This document shows positions 11,101 through 26,100 of a stretch of 50,452 nucleotides of DNA, in pieces. Numbering within the stretch: position 1 is the first letter of the stretch; each line of letters starts with the position of its first letter. The notes beneath the pieces were generated by a model, which saw only the letters and a program-made list of their open reading frames with translations, searched no databases and was not told where the DNA came from. Location: positions 1 through 50,452 of the forward strand of contig NZ_JAGGNV010000041.1 in NCBI RefSeq assembly GCF_018614955.1. The letters run 5' to 3'. The position numbers and the translations under genes were made by a program. Source of the DNA: Variovorax paradoxus (lineage in GTDB: Bacteria; Pseudomonadota; Gammaproteobacteria; Burkholderiales; Burkholderiaceae_C).

Positions 11101-14100
11101 GAGCGCATCGAGCGCGATGATCGCGCGCGACGGCTTCGCCTGGAGCGAAGAGCAGTAGCTCAGATCCGGCCTTCTTCCACCGCGTGGCAGGCCACCTGCA
11201 CGCCGCGCAGCATCTGCAGCGGCGGCCGTTCGGCCTTGCAGCGCGCATTGGCATGCGGGCAGCGCGGATGGAAGGTGCAGCCGGTGGGCGGATCGAGCGG
11301 GTTCGGCACCTCGCCCTGCACCGGCGTGCGCCGCTCGCCCGCGTGCTTCATCTTCGGGATCGCCTCCAGCAGCATGCGCGTGTAGGGGTGCTGCGGTTCG
11401 CTGAAGAGCTTGCTCTTGTCCGCCACTTCGACCAGCCGGCCCAGGTACATCACGCCGACCTGATCGGCTACGTGGCGCACCACCGCCAGGTTGTGCGAGA
11501 TGAAGAGGTAGGTCAGGCCGCGCTCGCGCTGCAGGTCCTTCATGATGTTGAGCACCTGGGCCTGCACGCTCACGTCCAGCGCCGAGGTGGGCTCGTCGCA
11601 CACCAGGAACTCGGGCTGGGTGGCGAGCGCCCGCGCAATCGAGATGCGCTGGCGCTGGCCGCCGGAGAACTGGTGCGGGTACTTGACCATGTCCAGCGGG
11701 CTCAGGCCGACGGACTGCAGCAACTCGCCCACGCGCGCCTTGAGGGCCGGGCCTTCCTTGAGGATCTCGTGCTCGCGCAGCGGCTCGCCGACGATGTCTT
11801 CGACGATCCAGCGCGGGTTCAGGCTCGCGTAGGGGTCCTGGAAGATCATCTGGATGCGCCGGCGCAGCTTGCGCCCCTCGGCGGTCTTGAAGGCGGCATG
11901 CGCGTCCTGGCCGTCGAAATGCATGCCGCCGCGGGTGGGCTCGTACAGGCCCACCAGCAGGCGCGCGACGGTGCTCTTGCCGCAGCCCGATTCACCCACC
12001 AGCGCGAGCGTCTTGCCGCGCTCGATGGAGAAGCTCACGCCGTCGACGGCATTGAGCAGCACCCGCGGCTTGCGTTCGAGCACGCGGTTGAGCCAGGGCG
12101 GGGAGACGTCGAAACTCTTGGCGAGATCGTTCGCCTGGACCAGTGCGCTCATGCCGCAATCCCGTCGATCGGCGCCGCGCTGTGCGCAGCGTGCAGCCAG
12201 CAGGCAGCGCGGGTCGCGCCGGCATTGAGCAGGTCGGGCCGCTCTTCCAGGCAGCGGTCGAAGACGCGCGGGCAACGCGGGTTGTAGGCGCATCCGCGCG
12301 GAATGGCATTGAGGCGGGGCATGGCGCCGTCGATCTGGTTGAGGCGTTCGCGGTCCATCGTCATGTCGGGGATGGCGGCCATGAGGCCCGAGGTGTAGGG
12401 GTGCGCGGGCTGGTGGATCACCTCCTGCACCGGGCCGATCTCGGCGATCCGCCCGGCGTACATCACGGCGACGCGGTCGCAGGTCTCGGCGATCACGCCC
12501 ATGTCGTGCGTGATGAGCATCACCGCCGCGCCGCGGTCCTTGCAGATCTTCTTGAGCAGCTGAATGATCTGCGCCTGGATCGACACGTCCAGCGCGGTGG
12601 TGGGCTCGTCGGCGACGATCAGCTTCGGCTCCGCCGCCAGCGCGAGCGCGATCACGACGCGCTGGCGCATGCCGCCGGAGAACTGATGCGGATAGTGGTC
12701 GATGCGCTGCGCGGCACCCGGGATGCCGGTGTCCTGCAAGAGGCCGATGGCGCGCCGGCGCGCTTCGTCCTCGCCCACGGGCAGGTGCGTGCGGATGGTC
12801 TCCATCAGCTGCCGCCCGATGGTGTAGAGCGGGTTCAGCGAGGTCAGCGGATCCTGGAAGATGGCGCCGATCTTGCGGCCGCGGATGTGGCGCATGGCCT
12901 CGTGGTCGAGGTTGTCGATGCGCTGCCCTTCGAGCCGGATCTCGCCGCTGGCGATGCGCCCCGGCGGCTCGAGCAGGCCGATGATGGCCGCGCCGGTGAG
13001 CGACTTGCCGGCGCCGGATTCGCCGACCACGCCGAGGATCTCGCCGGGCGCGATTTCGAAGGAGATGTCGTCCAGCGCGCGCAGCGTGCCGCGCCGGTGC
13101 GGGAATTCGACGACCAGATGGTTGACTTGAAGCAGGCTCATGTGCGGTGGATCCACCTTCTTCAGCGCAAGCGCGGGTTGAGAGCGTCGCGCAGCCAATC
13201 GCCCAGCAGGTTCACGCTCAGCGCGATGAGCACCAGCATCGCGCCGGGGAACACGGTGATCCACCATTCGCCCGAGAACAGATAGTCGTTGCCGACGCGG
13301 ATCAGCGTGCCCAGCGAGGGCGAGGTCGGCGGCACGCCGACGCCCAGGAAGGACAGCGTGGCTTCGGTGATGATGGCCGTGGCCACCTGGATGGTCGCCA
13401 GCACCAGCACCGGGCCCATCACGTTCGGCAGCACGTGGCGCACCATGATGCGCCAGGGCGAGACGCCGGTCACGCGAGCCGCCTGCACGTACTCCTTGTT
13501 GCGCTCGACCAGCGTGGAGCCGCGCACGGTGCGCGCGTACTGCACCCAGCCCGTGAGCGAGATCGAAATGATCAGGACGCCGAAAGCCACCGAGTCGTGC
13601 GCGTTCGGAAACAAGGCACGGCCGACGCCGGCGATCAGCAAGGCGACCAGGATCGGCGGGAAGGACAGCATCACGTCGCACACCCGCATCAGGAAGGCAT
13701 CTAGCCAGCCGCCCCAGAAGCCCGCCAGGAGTCCGAACAGCACGCCGACGATGACCGAGAGCATCACGGACACGAGGCCGACAACCAGCGAGATGCGGGC
13801 GCCGTAGATCAGCGCCGAGAGAATGTCGCGGCCCTGGTCGTCGGTGCCGAGCAGGTACTTCCGTATGCCCTCGGCCTCCCAGGCGGGTGGCAGGCGCGCA
13901 TCGCCGAGCTCGAGCGCGGCCAGGTCGAAGGGGTTGTGCGGCGACACCCAGCCGGCGAACACCGAGCAGAAGATGCAGACAAAGGCGATTGCGGCGGCCA
14001 GCATCGCGACCGGCGAGTTGCGGAAGCTGTGGCCGACATCACTGTCCAGCCAGCGGGCAAAGGTTTTTTTCATCGGGTGGTGGGAGCGAATTCCGCGGGG

Positions 14101-17100
14101 CGCGGACTAGGCCGCCGCCGGGCCGCCCCAAGGCGGCCGAGCCTCCCCCTCGGGGGATGGCGAAGCACACGAAGCGGCAAGCCGGGGGCCGTCATTTTTT
14201 TAGGGCTTGATGCTCATCCACTTGAAGAACATGAAGTTGTCGGCCAGCTGGGTGAGCTCGACCTTCTTGCTCACGCCCCAGGCGAGCGACTGCTGGTGCA
14301 GCGGAAGGTGACCGATGTCGTCGGCGTGGATCTTGAAGGCCTCCTTGATCAGCTCGTTGCGCTTGGCCTTGTCGGTCTCGGACTGGATCTTCTTCGTGAC
14401 CTCATCGAGCTTCGGATTGCAGTAGGCGCCCAGGTTGAACTGCCCGGTGCCCTTGTCGTCCGGGCAGGCGGTCAGCGAACTCAGCGCGTTGTGGGCGTCG
14501 TAGGTGGTTGGCGTCCAGCCCAGCAGATAGAAGCTGGTGTCGCGGCGCAGGATCTTGGGGAAGTAGGTGCCCTTGGTTTCGGTGGCCAGGTTGATCTTGA
14601 CGCCGATGCGCGCCAGGCTCGCAGCCACGCTCTGGCAGATCTGGCCGTCGTTCACGTAGCGGTCGTTCGGACAGTTCATCGTGACCTCGAAGCCGTTCGG
14701 GTAGCCGGCCTCGGCCAGCAGCTTCTTGGCCGCCTCGGTGTCGTAGGGCAGGCGCTTGTCCTGCTCGGCCGTCCAGCCGTTGACGCCGGGACCGACCATC
14801 AGCGCGGTGGGGCGCGAAGCGCCGCGCATCACGGTGCGCTGGATGCCGTTGACGTCGATGGCCTCGTAGAAGGCCTGGCGCACGCGCTTGTCCTTGAACG
14901 GGTTCTTGCCCTTGACGCTGGAGTACTGCAGCTCCTCGCGTTTCTGGTCCATGCCGAGGAAGATGGTGCGCAGCTCGGGGCCTGCGATCACGCGGGCATT
15001 GGGGCTGCTGTTGATGCGCGCGACGTCCTGGACCGGCACCGGCTCCATCACGTCGACCTCGCCCGAGACCAGTGCCGCAACGCGCGTCGCCGGATTGGCG
15101 ATGGGCGTGAAGATGATTTCCTGCGCGTTGCCTTCGATCTTGCCCCAGTAGCTCGCGTTGCGAACGAAGACGCTGCGCACGTTCGGCTGGCGCTCACGGA
15201 CGCGGAACGGGCCCGTTCCGTTGGCCTTGAACGAGGCCGTGTTCTCGATGCCCTTGCGGCGATCGACCGGATTGGTCGCCTGGTTGGTCTCGCACCACTT
15301 CTTGCTCATGATCATAATCTGCGTGATCACGTCCGGCAGGATCGGGAAAGCGCCGATGGTCTCGATCTCGATGGCCGAGTCGCCGACCTTGCGGACCTCC
15401 TTGATCTCGCTCACGTGGGCCTTCATGTCGGAGCCTTCGCCCGCGGCGCGGCGGAAGCTGAACACCACGTCATCGGGGGTGAAGGGCGTGCCGTCATGGA
15501 ACTGCACGCCCTTGCGCAGCTCGAAGCGCCAGACCGTCGGCGAGCTCTGCTTCCAGGAGGTGGCCAGCAACGGCGCCAGGCTCAGGTCCTTGTTGCGTCC
15601 GACCAGGGTCTCGTAGACGTTGGAAGTCACCGAGAGCTGCAACGATTCGTTGAGCGAATGCGGATCGAGCGAGAGCGCGTCGCCCTGGTTCGCGATCCGG
15701 ATGGTCTGTGCGCTGGCCACCAGGCTCAGGGCGCTCAGCACGGACAGGACGGCCGCTGCGGCCAGTTGTTTCTTCAGATTCATGAGAAGCACTCCTCGGG
15801 TTGAAAGGATCAGGACGCCGTCGAGGCGACTTTGTTCTTGGTGGGTTTGCCGGCAGCGGCCAGTGGCATGCCCTGCTCGATCAGGCCGGCATGCAATGCG
15901 GCACCGAGCGGCAGGATCTCGTCGTTGAAATCGTATTTGCTGTTGTGCAGGAAAGCGCCGCCCCGGGCGTCCTGCCCGATGCGCATGTAGGCACCCGCCT
16001 TTTTCTGCAGCATGAAGGAGAAATCTTCGGCGCCCATGCTGGGCTCCATGTTGCGCTCGACGTTGTGCGCGCCCACCAGCGACTGCGCAACATCACCGGC
16101 GAACACGGCTTCGGGCGCGGTGTTGATCGTGGCGGGATAGATGCGTTCGAACTTCACCTGCGCCGTGGCCCCGAAGCCGGAAGCGACGGCCGCGCACAAC
16201 TCCACGAGCCTTTGCTCGACCTGCGCCTGCACCCTGGCGCTGAAGGTCCGCACGGTGCCCACCAGCATCGCCTTGCCCGGCACCACGCTCATGGCGCCGA
16301 GATCGCCAGCCTGGACCGCGCAGATGCTGATCACTGCCGCGTCGATCGGGCGCACGTTGCGCGACACGATGCTCTGCACCGCCGTGATGATGTGCGCGGA
16401 CACCAGCACCGGATCGACCGTCAGGTAGGCGTGCGCGCCATGGCCGCCCTTGCCGGCGATTTCGATCGTGATGCGATCGGCGGCCGCCATCATCGCGCCG
16501 CGGTTGATGCCCACCGTGCCGGCGGGCAGGCCGGGCCAGTTGTGCATCGCATAGACCGACTGCACGGGGAAACGGTCGAACAGGCCGTCTTCGATCATCG
16601 CGCGCGCGCCGGCAAAGCCTTCTTCGCCCGGCTGGAAGATCAGGACCGCGGTGCCGTCGAAGTCGCGGGTTTCGGCGAGGTAGCGCGCGGCTCCGACCAG
16701 CATGGCCGTGTGGCCGTCGTGCCCGCAGCCATGCATCAGGCCCTGCTTGGCCGACGCCCAGGCGAAGTCGTTTTCCTCGCGCATGGGCAAGGCATCCATG
16801 TCGGCCCGAAGGCCGATCATGCGGCGGCTGGCCGTGGACCGGCCGCGAATCACGCCGACCACGCCGGTCTTGCCGATGCCGGGGTGGATCTCGTCGACGC
16901 CGCAGGCCCGAAGCGCCTCCTGGACGCGGCCGGCCGTGTAGACCTCCTCGAAGCCGAGTTCGGGATGCGCATGCAGGTCGCGCCGGAAGGCGGTGATCTC
17001 CGGATAGAAGCGCGCGATGTGCGCGAACGCCCTGCCGTTCGCCTGCAGACGTAGCTCGCTCATCAGTGGCCTCCCGCGCGGCCGATGCGCAGGCGCGGAT

Positions 17101-20100
17101 CGACCACGAAATAGAGCAGATCGACCACCAGATTGATGACGACGAAGATCAGGGCGATCAGACACAGGTAGGCGGCCATCACGGGAATGTCGGCAAAGGT
17201 CACGGCCTGGATGAACAGCAAGCCCATGCCGGGCCACTGGAACACGGACTCGGTGATGATCGCGAAAGCGATCAGCCCGCCCAACTGGAGGCCCGTGATG
17301 GTCATCACAGGCACCAGCGTGTTCTTGAGCGCGTGGCCGAAATGGATGACCCGGTCCGACAGGCCGCGGGCACGTGCGAACTTGATGTAGTCGGTGCGCA
17401 GCACCTCGAGCATTTCGGCGCGCACCAGCCGCATGATCAGCGTGAGCTGGAAAATGGCGAGCGTGACCGCCGGCAGCACGATGTGGTGCCAGCCGTCGAC
17501 TCGCAGAAGGCCTGTGCTCCACCAGCCTATCTGCACCGTTTCTCCGCGCCCGAAGCTCGGGAACCAGCCGAGCAGCACCGCAAAGACGAGGATCAGCAGG
17601 ATGCCGATCAGGAAGGTGGGCAGCGAGACGCCGAGCAGGGAGATCGTCATGAACACCTGGCTCATGAAGGTGCCGCGGCGCAGCGCCGTGTAGACCCCCA
17701 TCGGGATACCGATCAGCAAGGCCAGGAAGGCCGCAGCCAACGCCAATTCGAGCGTAGCCGGGAAGCGTTCGCCGATCAGCCGCGAGACCTTGCTGCCCTG
17801 CCGCAGGCTCAGCCCGAATTCGCCTTGCGCGGCATTGACGAGGAAATGCCAGAACTGCACGAAAAAGGGCTTGTCAAGCCCGAGGCCGACACGCAGTTCG
17901 CGAATCTGCTCGGGCGTTGCGTCCTGGCCGAGCAGGAACACCACTGGGTCGCCCACGTACTGGAAAAGGAGGAAGGCGATGAAGGCGACCGTGATCATGA
18001 CGATCACGGCCTGGATCAGGCGGCGCAGTACGAAAGCAATCATTCAGCAGAGCATGTGTTCAACGATGCTAGCAGAGCAAGGTGCGTGCCCAAGAGGTGG
18101 TTCCCCGGGTTGCGCCTTGCTCGAAGCCGAGCCAAAAAGAGGCGCGACGAGGCGCCTGCAGCAAACGCTTCGCAGCGCGTCAGTTCACCTTGATGACGCG
18201 CCAGTCGAGCCGGTTGTCGGCGCGATGAATCACGTCGATGTTCTTCTTCATGGCCCAGGGAATGATCTGGTTGTGCAACGGAATGTGGGAGACGTCGTCG
18301 TTCTGCAACTGCAGCGCCTCGGCCAGCAGGCGGTCGCGCACCGGGAGGTCGGTTTCCGTCTTCACGCGATCGATGATCTGGTCCATCTTCGGATTGCTGT
18401 AGCGGCCGACGTTGTAGTTGCCGTCACCCCCGCTGCCCACGGTGCGCGTGAGCGACTGCAGGCTGTAGAGCGCATCGAAGGTCGGCACGCCCCAGCCCAG
18501 CATGTAGATGCTGGCTTCGTAGCGCTGGATCATCGGGAAATAGGTCACGAGCGGCAGCGTGCGAAGCTTCGCCTTGACGCCCACGCGCGCCCACATCGCG
18601 GTCACGGCCTGACAGATTTCCTCGTCGTTGATGTAGCGGTTGTTGGGACATGCGAAGTCGACTTCGAAGCCGTTCGGGTAGCCGGCGTCGGCCAGCAGCT
18701 TCTTGGCGGCCTCCACATCGTAGGGATGGCGCTTGTGCACGCCTTCGGTCCAGCCGTTGACCTGCGGCGCCACCAGCCCACCGGTCGGCTGGCTCAGGCC
18801 CCGCATCGTCACGCGATTGAGACTGGCGCTGTCGATAGCCTGGTAAAGCGCCTTGCGCACGCGCTGATCCTTCAGCGGATTCTTGCCCTTCACGTTGGAG
18901 CCAGGCAACTCGTCGCGGAACTGGTCCATGCCGAAGAAGATGGTGCGGTTTTCGACGCCATCGATGACCTTCAGGTTGCCGCTCTGGCGCAGGCGCCCCA
19001 GATCCTGCGGACTCGGATCCAGCACGAAGTCGATCTCGCCCGAAAGCAGCGCCGCGACACGCGTGGCCTCGGACTTGATCGGGCTGTAGATCACCTCTGT
19101 CACGTTGCTGTCGTTCTTGCCCCAGTAGTTGGGGTTCTGCACAAGGACCAGGCGCTGGTCCGGCTGCCATTCCTTGACCATGTACGGGCCGGTGCCCATG
19201 GCGTTGCGGTGGGCGTAGCTTTCCTCAGGCGTCTTGATGTCCTTCGGCTCGACTGACTTGTTCTTCTCCGCCCAAGCCTTGCTCATGATGCGAAGCTCCG
19301 TCAGCTGATTCAGCAGCACGGGATTGGGGCCCTTGAGCAGGATGTCGACCGTATTCGCATCGACCTTGACCACCTTGTCGATGCCCTGGGTGTAGACCGC
19401 GTAATTGGAGGTCTTGGTCATCGCGCGGGTCAGCGAATACACCACGTCCTCGGCCGTCAGCGCCGAGCCGTCGCTGAACTTGACACCGCTGCGCAAGGTG
19501 AAGCGCATCTGGGTCGGCGTCACGAGCTTCCAGCTGGACGCGAGCTGGGGTTCCGGCTTGAAAGTCTTGCTGTTGTAGTAGACCAACGAGTCGTAGATGG
19601 CCGCGTGGACGCCATTGCCCAGTGCGTTGTTCTGAGAATGAATATCGAGCGTCGGGATGTCGCTCGCGCTCGTCCATTTGAAAGTCTTTGCATGCAGTGC
19701 GGGCGCTGCCAACACAAAGGCCGCGAGGGCGACAGGAATCAGTACGCGCTTGGAATCCATGGTTAACCATCCGTCACAAAGTCAAAACGCGGACTATGCA
19801 ACAGCCGGGCCAGCTTCGGACACGGGAGAACTCCGACCCGAGGGATATCCCTGTTCGAGAAAGCCCGAGCAAAGAAAAAAGCCACCCGACTTGCGTCGGG
19901 TGGCTTTCAAACTTCCCATCGAAGCTGGCTTGCGCCAGCGTCAAATCAGAAAGCGTGACGGATACCGATGTCGTAACCGGTCGAGGTCTTCGGCTGGAAG
20001 GTCTGACCCGGGAGCAGGGTCGTGGTGACGATGTTCGCCGGGCCGCCGACGGTCAGGTTTGCACCATCCTTGTTGCTGATGCGAGCGACCGTTGCGTACA

Positions 20101-23100
20101 GAGCCGTGCGCTTCGACAGGTTGTGCACGTAGCCGATGGCGAACTTGCTGGCCTTCGGGTCGTCGATGATCGAGAACGGCTGGTTGAAGTCGTACTTGAC
20201 ATGCGAGTACGACGCGCGGATCAGACCAGCGCCAACCGGCACGGTCACGCCGAGCAGGTAACCCTTCAGGTCGACGTCGTTGCCGATCGTGCCGCTGAAC
20301 AACGGCGTGTCGACGTCGAGTTCGTTCTTGGCTTGCGAGTATTCACCGAAGAGCTTCACGACGCCGAAGTCGTACGAAGCGCCGAGGTTCCACGTCTTCA
20401 CCGAGGTGGTGGTGCCGACGAAGAAGTTGTCGCCGATCGTGCTGTTGCCATACGAAGTAGCGACGTCCAGCGGGCCATTGGCGTAGCCCACGCGGCCACC
20501 GATGTAACGGCCGGTGCGCGAGTTGTTCAGCGCGGTCGGCGTGACCGTGCCCGGATCGAACTTGGTCTGCTCGTGGAGGCCGTACATCACCTGGCCATAG
20601 AAGCCACCGAGGTTCGGGGGCAGGAAGTAGCCGATGGTGTTGCTGGCGCGGACGTAGTTGTTGCCGAGAACGCTGGGAACGCCGGCGACCACTGGGGGAG
20701 CAGCGCCATTGAAGGTGCCGAACGCATCGTTGGCCGTCGAGATCAGGTTGGTACCCACGCCGTTGGTGCCGAACGGATCGAACACGGTGTCGTTCCAGAA
20801 GGTCGGGGTGTAGTCGCGACCCAGGCGGACTTCACCGAAACCACCCGACAGGCTCACGGTCGAACGACGACGGAACGTCGAGATACCGGTTTGGCCGTCG
20901 TCATTGCTGATCGGGGCTTCGAGCCAGAAGCTGGCAGCCAGGCCGCCACCAAGGTCTTCCGTACCACGGAAGCCCAGACGGCTGGAGTTGTAGCCCGAGT
21001 TCGCCAGCACCGTGCGGCTGGCCTTGACGCTGTCAACGAAGAAAGGGGTGGTCGGGAAGCCGACGTTCTCCGACTTGTTCGAGTAGCTGCTGACAGAGGC
21101 GTCAACCACACCGAACAGCGTGACCGACGATTGAGCCGAGGCAACACCAGCGACAGCCAGGGCAGCCAAAGCAACTAGAGATTTTTTCATTGCAAGTTTC
21201 TCCAAGGTTAAACATAGGGCTCCGGTGCGAAGGGCTCACCGTGACTGGCACATTTGTGCTCCTACCGGACCCCGGGCCAACCTCCTTTTGGGAAGTTGTC
21301 GCTATTGCACCAGAGCCGTCTCACCAGGGCAAAACAAATCGCCCGAAATCGCGGCCGGGCTCAGCGTTTCGTTGCAGCAGTGCAACAAAGCTTTAGCAGT
21401 CCTCACGACACCACGATGCGAAACAAGACCTGCCCTGCATGAGCTCTATTTCGGATCGGTTCCAATCGCCTGATGAATCCTTCGCTCGACTCCGTCCTGG
21501 CCGTCGCAGACGCGGCCTTGCGCACCTTGTTCGCCAGGCCGCATGCGACGCGGGCCGCCCCGCAGCCGGTGGATCCCGCAGGCGAGCTCAGCGAAGCCGA
21601 GCGCCGGGAAGCGGGCGCGTTGATGCGGGTGAATCATGTCGGGGAGGTGTGCGCCCAGGCCCTGTATACAGCGCAGGCTGCCGTTGCGCGGGATCCGGTG
21701 CTGCGTGCGCATTTCGACGCGGCGGCGCGTGAAGAAACCGACCATCTCGCCTGGACGCGACAGCGCCTCGACGAGCTGGGAGCCCACCCGTCGGTGCTGA
21801 ATCCCCTCTGGTATCTGGGCGCGTTCGGGCTGGGCCTCGTTGCCGGCCGGCTCGGCGATCCGCTGAGCCTGGGCTTCGTGGCCGAAACCGAGCGCCAGGT
21901 GGAGGCGCACCTGGACGGGCACCTCGACCGCCTGCCGGCCGGCGACACGGCATCGCGGGCCGTGATCAACCAGATGAAGCTGGACGAAGCGCGCCACGCA
22001 GCGCAGGCATGGAGCGCCGGCGCCCAGGAATTGCCGGCACCGACCAAGGCCCTGATGCGCCTGGCCTCCCGCGTGATGACGACGGTCGCCCACCGCATCT
22101 GAGCGGGCGGGCCCGGCCGCGCTCAGGTTTCGAGCAGATCGAAGCTGGTCGTGATCTCCGCGGTCTTGGCCAGCATGATGGTGGCCGAGCAGTAGGTTTC
22201 ATGGCTCAGCGCGATCGCGCGCTCCACGGCGGCGGCAGGGATTCCCTTGCCCGCCACCGTGAAGTGCATGTGGATCTTGGTGAAGACCTTGGGATCTTTT
22301 TCCGCCCTCTCGCTGGTCAGCTTGACACTGCAACGCTCCACCTGGTGCCGGCCACGCTTCAGGATCAGCACCACGTCGTAGGCGGTGCAGCCGCCGGTGC
22401 CGGCGAGCACGGTTTCCATTGGCCGGGCCGCGAGGTTCTGTCCGCCGTTCTCCGGCTTGGCCGCATCCGGCGCCCCGTCCATCATCAGGACGTGGCCGCT
22501 GCCGGTCTCGGCAACGAAACCCATCGCCGATCGCGTGCCCGCATTGCCGGTCCAACTCACTGTGCATTCCATTTTTTGCAGACTCCAGGGGTCACGGCGG
22601 GGTAAAAACCACGCCGACGTAGATTTGTGTTGGAAAAGCGTCACCCGCTTGTTGCAATGCAACAAACAACCGATATACTTTATTTCATCGCACACGAACG
22701 CGTGTGCACCGGTTGTCTCCTCCACCCTCCCAATTGGTGGATTTAGCCCCGAGCCGCAAGGCCCGGGGCTTTTTTCTTGGGGCTGCCTGCCTCGGTGCCG
22801 CAGGCCTATGATCGCGGCCCTATGCCCAAGCCGACAGCGCCGCTCACCCCCGCCGATTACCTGAAGAAGATCCTCACCGCCCGCGTCTACGACGTCGCGG
22901 TGGAGTCCGCACTCGAACCGGCGCGCGCCTTGAGCGCGCGGCTGGGCAACACCGTGCTGCTCAAGCGCGAGGACCAGCAAGCCGTCTTCAGCTTCAAGCT
23001 GCGCGGCGCCTACAACAAGCTCGCGCATTTGAGCGCCGAGCAGCTCGCCAAGGGCGTGATCTGCGCGTCGGCCGGCAACCATGCCCAGGGCGTGGCGCTC

Positions 23101-26100
23101 GGCGCCCACAAGCTGGGCGCGCGGGCCGTGGTGGTGATGCCGGTGACCACGCCGCAGCTCAAGATCGACGCGGTGCGCGCGCTCGGCGGCGAAGTGCAGC
23201 TGCATGGCGACAGCTATTCCGATGCCTACGTGTACGCCCTCGAACAGCAGAAGATGCACGGGCTGACCTTCGTGCATCCCTTCGACGACCCCGACGTGAT
23301 CGCGGGCCAGGGCACGATCGCGATGGAAATCCTGCGCCAGCACCAGGGCCCGCTCGATGCGGTGTTCGTCGCCATCGGCGGCGGCGGCTTGATCGCAGGC
23401 GTCGCCAACTACATCAAGGCCGTGCGGCCCGAGATCAAGGTGATCGGCGTCCAGATGAACGACTCGGACGCGATGATGCAATCGGTCGCGGCCCGCCAAC
23501 GCGTGACGCTCCCCGATGTCGGCCTGTTTTCCGACGGCACTGCGGTCAAGCTGGTCGGCGAAGAAACCTTCCGGGTCGCCAGCGACCTGGTGGACGAGTT
23601 CATCACGGTCGACACCGATGCCGTCTGCGCCGGCATCAAGGACGTGTTCATCGACACGCGCAGCATCGTCGAGCCCGCTGGCGCGCTCGCGGTAGCCGCG
23701 ATCAAGCAATATGTCGAAGCGCACGGCACGCGCGGCGAGACCTACGCGGCCATCCTCTGCGGTGCCAACATGAACTTCGACCGGCTGCGCTTCGTGGCCG
23801 AGCGCGCCGAGGTGGGCGAGGAGCGCGAAGCGCTGTTCGCGGTGACGATTCCCGAGGAACGCGGCAGCTTCCGCCGCTTCTGCGAACTGGTCGGCCAGCT
23901 GCCGGGCGCATCGCGCAGCGTGACCGAGTTCAACTACCGCATCAGCGATGCCAGGGAGGCGCACGTGTTCGTGGGGCTGACCACGACGGCGCGCGGCGAG
24001 TCGAAGACGATCGCCGACACCTTCGTCGCGCACGGTTTCGGCGCCATCGACCTCACGCACGACGAGCTCGCGAAGGAGCACATCCGCCACATGGTCGGCG
24101 GCCGCACCGGCCTGGCGCACGACGAGCGGCTCCTGCGCTTCGTGTTCCCCGAACGCCCCGGCGCGCTGCTGAAGTTCCTGAGCCTCATGCGGCCGACCTG
24201 GAACATCAGCCTCTTCCACTACCGCAACCAGGGCGCCGACTACGGCCGCATCCTGGTCGGGCTGCAGGTGCCGGCGGCCGACCATGCCGCGTTCGACGAA
24301 TTCCTCCGGACGCTCGGCTATCCCTTCGTGGAGGAAACCGCCAACCCGGTCTATCGATTGTTCCTGCAGGCCTGAGGCCCGGCCGGCGCCTCAGCGCGGC
24401 GGAGCCGGAGCCACCACGGGCGGCGCAGCGCCGGGCACCGCAGGCGGCGGATTCGCGGCGAGCGGTCTCACCGGCAGCTGCAATGTGAAGGCCGGCGCCG
24501 AATCGACACTCGCACCCAGCGCTGCGGCGCGCGTGCTCACGGACTGCAGCACATAGCCGTCCGCCACCTTGGCCCCGACACGGAATGGCCGTGGCGGCTT
24601 GCCGTCGACGGCGATCAGCGCAGCGCCCTGCTGATCGGTGTCGGCCACGACTCCCTGCAGCACGAAGCGGCTTGCCGCATCGGGCGTTGCCGCGACCACG
24701 GCCTGGCTGGGCACAGCACCCAGTATTTGCGCCACCGCCGTCGAGTCCACGGTCGGCGACGCGCCGGTGCTCACCGCGGGCGGTGCGACGGCATCGGACG
24801 GCGACATCAGCCGCAGCCCCCAGAACACGATGCTCGCAGCCGCAAGCGCCCAAAGGCCGGTCGTTGCGGTGGCCGAAGGCCAGCGGGCGGGTGCGTAGGG
24901 AACTGACATGGGGCCGGATTATCATTCAGCGAACGCCGCAAGGCCCGCTTCTTTTGGAGGCCCGCCTCTTTTTGATCTCCTTCCCACCTTTCATGCCCCT
25001 TTCTCACCGCCCCATTGCACGCGCCCTGCAGCGCGGCTTCACGCTGATCGAGCTGATGGTCGTACTGGTCATCATCGGCGTGCTGGCGGCCTTGATCGTG
25101 CCGAACGTGATCGAACGCGCCGACGACGCACGCGTCACCGCCGCCAAGACCGACGTCAACAACCTCATGCAGGCGCTCAAGCTCTACCGGCTCGACAACC
25201 AGCGCTACCCCACGTCGGAACAAGGCCTGCAGGCACTGCTCACCCGCCCCACCAGCGGCCCTGCCGCACCCAACTGGAAGCCCTACGTCGAGAAGCTGCC
25301 GAACGACCCCTGGGGCCGGCCTTACCAGTTCATGAACCCGGGCCTCAAGGGCGAGATCGACGTCCTTTCGCTCGGCGCCGACGGCCAGCCCGGCGGCGAA
25401 GGCAAGAATGCCGACATCGGCAGCTGGCAATAAGCGCTGCGGCCCTCGCTCCGACAGCGCACGCCGCCGTACCGGCGGCTTCACGCTGCTCGAACTGCTG
25501 GTGGTGCTCGCGATCATCGCGCTCGCCACGGCCGGCGTCGGGCTTGCGCTGCGGGATTCGGGCCAGGCCACGCTCGATCGCGAAGCCGAGCGGCTCGCAG
25601 CGTTGCTCGAATCGGCACGCGCGCAATCCCGTGCCAGCGGCATCGCGGTGCGCTGGCGTCCGACGCCGCAAGGCCCCGGCAACTTCGTCTTCGACGGCCT
25701 GCAGCCCGGCACCCTGCCGACCGCCTGGCTCTCCGACGGCATCGCTGCGCAACCTCTGGCCGCCGACGGCTCCGCGGTCCCGGCGCTGCAGCTGGGGCCC
25801 GAACCGATCATCGCGGCGCAGCAGGTGCTGCTGACCGCGGACGGCCCGCCGGCGCGCAGCCTGCGCATCGGCACCGACGGGCTGCGACCTTTCGCGGTGG
25901 TCGCGCCATGACCGGGGGCCGGCAAGCAGGTTTCACGCTGATCGAAGTGCTGGTCGCACTCGGCATCGTCGCGATCGCACTGATGGCCGGATCGCAGGCC
26001 ACGATGGCGCTCACGCGCAACGCGCAGCGCCAGTCGGACCTGCTGCTCGCGCAGCTCTGCGCCGAAAACGAACTGATCAAGGCCCGGCTCGCGCGGCAGT